From the NCBI GenBank assembly GCA_023630585.1, contig CM042548.1:18870527-18934526 (forward strand): DNA of 64,000 nt. The letters are read 5' to 3'. How positions within the stretch are numbered: position 1 is the first letter of the stretch; each line of letters begins with the position of its first letter. The DNA is from Cranoglanis bouderius. Taxonomy: Eukaryota; Chordata; Actinopteri; Siluriformes; Cranoglanididae. The notes under the pieces are model-generated. The model did not search any database and was not told the DNA's origin. It saw only the letters and a list, made by a program, of their open reading frames with translations. The position numbers were made by a program, and so were the translations under genes. Below are positions 48,836 to 64,000 of the stretch, piece after piece.

Positions 48836-49600
48836 CCTCGGTCTGAACTGCATGATGCCTGCCTTCTCTCTCTTTCTCTCCCTTTCTCCATCTCACTTTC
48901 CCTCTCAGTGTATCTCTCTCTTACTCTTTCTCTTTCTCTCTCTTTCTTGCTCCTATATTTTTTTCTGTGGTCACAAGTTCCCTGTTGAATGATTGTTTCA
49001 TGTAGGCCCGCATAAATAAAAAAGTATATTCTCCAAAATGACCTATTCTGCAAGATATTACCTCTTGTATTCTCTTCTTTTTTTTTATATAATTTCTAGA
49101 AAATGTATATACACGATATATATAATATATTAATTTATTGCTTCCCTTGCTGTCTCCCCACCTCTACAAAGACAACTATTGTACAGTTTGTGACTGTAAA
49201 TGATTCTCTGTGTTATTCTACCGAAAGACTAGTACCTTGCTAAAAGAGCAGTGACATTGATTGTTTTTTGTTTGGTTTTTTGAAAAATACCTATTTATAT
49301 CTAAACACAGCTTGTGGCCAACAACAAACCCTATTTCATAATCTTCAATATATCTAACAATAAATCTGTTCTGCTGTTTGTTAAAGCATTCGAGTGATGC
49401 TGAGGATGTTTTACAAGATACGGGCAATAGGCTTTTCAGGATTAATCACAGAAACATGTTTTGAGTAATAAACAGAAACTAATCGCATCCATTAATAGTC
49501 TGATTTGCTTTAACCGAAGTAAAGAACTAAGGTTTCTCACATGTACATTATCTCAGCATCTCCTTATCTTTATATACAGATCGATAACAAAATAAAGGAA
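48836..49600 (+). terminator. pcsk2: pcsk2 3' UTR with candidate poly(A) signals
   Basis: AT-rich sequence after the TAG stop begins with a CT-rich block (48861-48950). AATAAA occurs at 49015-49020, 49359-49364, 49467-49472 and 49591-49596. Which signal is used cannot be told from sequence alone. The last signal abuts a decayed Tc1 fragment. Confidence 0.55.
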
Positions 49601-49604
49601 AAAC

Positions 49605-50035
49605 CACCACGAGCCACCAGAAGAACTTCAATGCACCTTGGCATGGATTCTACAAGTCTTTGAAACTGTCCTGGAGCCGTAAACACCATGCTTTCAAAAG
49701 ATATTCCTTCAACTGGTCGTTTGATGATGGAGGTGTCTCTCTGCACTGTCTAATACGTCGCTCCAAAATCCCCCATGTGGTTGAATGGATTGGTATCTGA
49801 TCAATGTGAAGGCCATAGTATATGATGTAAATCATTTTCATCTTAAACCGTTCGATGATCCCTCATGCCCTGTGAATGGGAGCAGGGTCATGGTCACGAA
49901 ATGGTTCGTCATAGGATAAAGGTGATCAGGTGATCAGCATAGAATAACTATGTATTGACTCTTCCATCTAAGGAAACAAGTAGACCCCAACCATGCCAAG
50001 GAAATGCTACAGCCTAACAGAAACACAGTTTTTCC
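49605..50035 (-). pseudogene. Tc1 transposase C-terminal fragment
   Basis: Minus-strand reading contains TTWGILERRIRQC, then PPSSNDQLKEYLLKAWC, typical of the end of a Tc1 transposase. Further pieces of the catalytic core lie upstream to about 50035 with broken frames. Terminal repeats were not seen. It lies between the two convergent genes. Confidence 0.7.
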
Positions 50036-50313
50036 TTTAATTTTTCATCTGTCCATGTCTAAAAATGGTTTAAGCTGTAGCCAAATGTTACAGCTAAGTA
50101 TAATTAAATGTTATACACAGAGGACCTCTTTTTTTCTTCATTTTTTTAAAAGGGAGATACAGACAGACCTCAACAGATTCTGGTTATCTCCCTCTCCAGA
50201 GAGTAGATTATGCAGAGGTCACATCTGTACTCCATTGGGCCACCTTAATGTAAAATGGATGAGTGTCATCTCCAGCTGGCTCACTTAGACAAACACATTC
50301 ACTTCATGGGGCA

Positions 50314-50423
<110 letters not shown>

Positions 50424-50593
50424 GAGAGAGACTTAACACAGTGTGAATCCATGCTTTAGTGATAACCCTGTGAAATACTAGCTTCATAATGCCTTAAAGA
50501 ATATTACATTTAAATGCTACAATGACCAGGACCTGAACTACATACTTGTACAAATCAAACAACACAGAACGTTATATTTAAGCATGTTGATTA

Positions 50594-50599
50594 TTTATT
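50594..50599 (-). terminator. bfsp1: Candidate bfsp1 poly(A) signal
   Basis: AATAAA on the minus strand lies 190 bp past the bfsp1 stop codon. It is the first canonical signal there and comes before the long TG repeat at 50316-50418. Confidence 0.5.
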
Positions 50600-50789
50600 C
50601 ATTGACCAATACACTGCAAAACTGTGCAACTGGCAATTATTAATTTTTCAAATGAACAAAAACAAGCAGCAACTTTTGAACTCAGGATTTCTTGGATTTA
50701 GGCTGTAGATCAAAAACTGCTGGGGCAAAGGACATAAGTGTAAAGCATTGGTTTAGGGATGAAAAGCAGCACCAAAAACCAGAGTCTTC

Positions 50790-61213
<10,424 letters not shown>

Positions 61214-64000
61214 GCTTGGTGGTCTCCTCCTCCCAGTGTCTCAGTGATCTCAGCTGCTCACCCTCTGACGGCTCATACCGTACTGGCCATGCTGCAAAAC
61301 AGCAACAGAAAGTGTTTTCACGCTCTTGTTGTCATGCCGTGTAATGTTTAGAGGCTTCCAGCTGAATCCTGGTGCCACAGTAGCAGCAGCCAGCAAAGGC
61401 ACTTGCACTGTTGATTATGCAAAAGCGACAGGAATGCGAGGACAGACTTTGCTGTGTCAAGCAAACCATTGTGAATCTGCCTTGTTTTCTGCTCAGCTCT
61501 ACGCTTCAATTGCACACTTTCATAGTGCTAAGCAAAACAGTGTAAACAGAAAAGCCTGGAATGATCTAGCAAAATATCCAGGTGGCAACTGATGCTTGTG
61601 TGTTAGACAGAAAGCTTGTATGCTCATACAGATAGACGAATGCCAGCGATTGCCAGCGTCAATGCAATAATGAATTGTGATGAATGCACAAAAATAGCTC
61701 ATTAGGTATATGAAGGAATTAGATACAATAGCATGTATGGTTACACAAATATTTAACGATTTAATGCCAACTGCACCAAAACCTTCAGACAAGCCCCATA
61801 AGGCAGTGATCTCTCCCTCTATGCTAGTCCCTTGCTCTCTGCATACAGTATGTGAACTAATAAAGTGGCTCCCCAAACAGGGAGAGATCCCTTTACTATC
61901 ACATATCTATTGCACACATAAAAAAAAATCACTTTGTTACCTCTGCAACACACTACACACTCACTAAAGGTCAGCCAGTCTAAGTATATCAAAAATGAGT
62001 GTGAGCTTGTGAAACGATAGTAATACACTCCTGCTCTTGCCCTCGTAAGTGCTGGCCTTATTTACCCAGACGGATCTGAAGCCTCAGGCTGTGCTCAGGT
62101 GAGAGCTAGTGAGTAATCACAAACAGGGCTCTGAGGCTGCCAACGAGCCCAGAGCAGAGAGTATGCGGCTACTCTCTGTCATCACGTATCACCATCAGGC
62201 CACGGCATACCTCGAATGCCTCGTTTAAAACCTGCAGAGGACATACTTGTCCTTTGCTTTAAGGAGGCTGTGCTCTTTGTGCTCTTTAAGACTGAACGCA
62301 ATTACCGCTGACCATAGAGGAACAAGGCAAGGATGTAGGACGATGTGCGCATTCTAGGGTTCGTAGCGATGGAAGGAATTTCTGCATGACAGTTGCTTTT
62401 TTTTCTTTTTTTTTTTTTTTTTTTTTTACAACAATTGTCTGAATATGTTTTGGCAGTGGTTGAATAATGTACATGTGAGTTTGCTGGAGGTCAGTAGTTT
62501 CAGGCACAGAAAAGTCCAGCAAATTCATGAGTACACATTATCAGCCTGTATTCTGCACACACAGTTATATCCACTTGGTAATACTTCAGGAGTGTCTGTT
62601 TCTGCATTTCATCCCATTCGCTCTCCAACCCATAAAACCAGCTTACATTTTGACCTACCCCCTTGCCATTATTTTACCTTCATTGTAATTCATGAAGCAG
62701 ATACATTTTTAGCTATTTAGACCCTGGATTAATGCAGCAGAATATAATATCTTGAAAATAAGCTTAAGCTTTTTTGCAACAAAGGCAGAATATAATATCC
62801 TTTTACAGCCCCTGTTATTGAGTGTGTTAAGTAGAATTCTAAATAGTGCCAACCCATGACTAGCGTTATAATAACATGAAATTGATACATACTGTTCCCC
62901 CCCCCCCCCCCGCCCATCTCTGCAGTTTAATCTGAAGTGGAATCTGAAGGGCTCTTCTGCTGTTGTAGCTGTCAACCTAAAGGTTTGACGTGTCGTGCAT
63001 TCTGAGATGCATTTCTGCTCACCATGTTTGTAAAGAGTGCTTATTTGAGTTACAGTAGCCTTTCTGTCAGCTTGAAGCAGTCTGGCCATTCTCTTCTGAC
63101 CTCTCTCTTCAAAGCGTTTCTGCCCACAGAACTGCTGCTCACTGGAGGTTTTTTGCACCCTTCTGTATAAACTCTAGAGGCCGTTGTGCATGAAAATCCC
63201 AGGTGTTCAGCAGTTTCTGAAATTTTTCTAAAAACAAAAACCGTCACTGAGATCCCCCTTTTTGATTTTTAATGCGAACATTAACTGAACCTCTCAAATA
63301 ACTGGATAATTGCATGGATGTGCAAGAGTGCAGGTATTCCTAATAAAGTGGACAGTGGACATAATTTCATACAATAGGGTCCACATTTCCATTACCAAGA
63401 ACTATTTGACTGTTTTATTTATCAGAATTCAGTCAATTAAAATGGAAATAATACTTATTACAGAACACAATATTTTATACTCAAACATACCAAATGTTTT
63501 AGCTGTATGAGACTGAATGACATTTGAGCCTCAAATTGTTGGAGAAATGCTTTAATTTGTCAAATTTCTATTAGTTTGGGAAGAACAGTCATCAGCTTTA
63601 CTTAATACCGCAAATGTTGATCACCGTGTCAGCATCGCAAATTCCTAATAACTCATATGCTTCAAAGTTAACAACATTTGGTCACAAACAGTTAACTAGT
63701 GTGCTTTAGCAGCTGTTAAGATAAAATCAAGATAATTAAGATTTTAAAAAAATTAAGATAAAAAAGTATCAAATGTGTTCAAATGTTGTGGATTAGATTT
63801 GCTCTCTCTCTTCTAAAGCCACTGTTTCCAGCAATGATGCAAACATTGCAGTCCTTCTCCGTCGCATCTGCTTATGGCTGTGACATGCAGGCTTACTGAG
63901 ATTAAAGAGACTGAGATGGACAATAAAATCAGTTGTTTAACCTGCAGGCTTAACATGAATCAGGGCAGGTATGACTGGAGTTATATATGTATGTGGCATC
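61214..64000 (-). other. Region upstream of bfsp1
   Basis: Holds the bfsp1 leader and promoter, which could not be pinpointed. On the minus strand GTTTTGCAG/CATGGCC ends near 61291 and resembles a splice acceptor, so a 5' UTR intron is possible. A T run (62400-62427), a C run (62897-62911) and a Tc1-derived repeat (62936-63358) follow. No further exon was recognised. Confidence 0.5.
62936..63358. mobile_element. Tc1-derived foldback fragment with intact right end
   Basis: Minus-strand reading gives SSEQQFCGQKRFEERGQKRM, then RLLQADRKATVTQISTLYKH and QKCISECTTRQTFR, matching the first half of a Tc1 transposase. The right end is GGTATTCCTAATAAAGTGGA. The left half is largely missing. Confidence 0.72.

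Overview
This window is vertebrate genomic DNA, almost certainly from a ray-finned fish. The evidence is large introns with GT-AG borders, long CA/GA/TA microsatellites, tRNA-derived SINEs, and many decayed Tc1/mariner copies of families typical of teleosts. The SINE and Tc1 types would suit a catfish or another otophysan, but the sequence alone does not settle the species.

Two protein-coding genes were reconstructed exon by exon. The plus strand carries a complete pcsk2 gene (proprotein convertase 2, PC2). It has 12 coding exons from 8862 to 48835 and encodes 641 residues; every junction keeps frame. The minus strand carries a complete bfsp1 gene (filensin, the lens beaded-filament protein). 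It has 8 coding exons from 61213 down to 50790 and encodes 630 residues. The genes converge tail to tail, with 1,954 bp between stop codons, the same neighbour order and orientation as human PCSK2-BFSP1. They are not functionally linked: PC2 processes prohormones in neuroendocrine granules, and filensin builds the lens fibre cytoskeleton.

Layout: 1-8400 is repeat-rich intergenic DNA upstream of pcsk2. About 8440-8861 is a GC-rich promoter and 5' UTR. 8862-48835 is pcsk2, whose largest introns (2, 5, 7, 9, 10, 11) hold most of the repeats. 48836-50789 holds the pcsk2 3' UTR, a dead Tc1 transposase piece, a long TG repeat and the bfsp1 3' UTR. 50790-61213 is bfsp1, with a dead Tc1 element in intron 1. 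61214-64000 is DNA upstream of bfsp1 with one Tc1-derived repeat.

The mobile-element record is rich. It includes a Tc1 element split by a solo-LTR-like insertion with a 4-bp target duplication, ending 118 bp before pcsk2 exon 8. It also includes a Tc1 element nested in a second Tc1-derived repeat, a foldback family built from mirrored transposase fragments, a 2.55-kb TA-flanked non-autonomous element, a piggyBac-like MITE, head-to-head SINEs and a LINE reverse-transcriptase scrap. I found no undescribed biological system. The observations most worth checking are a 71-bp pure TC repeat that forms the polypyrimidine tract of pcsk2 exon 10, and a caspase/N-myristoylation site that appears conserved in the filensin tail.
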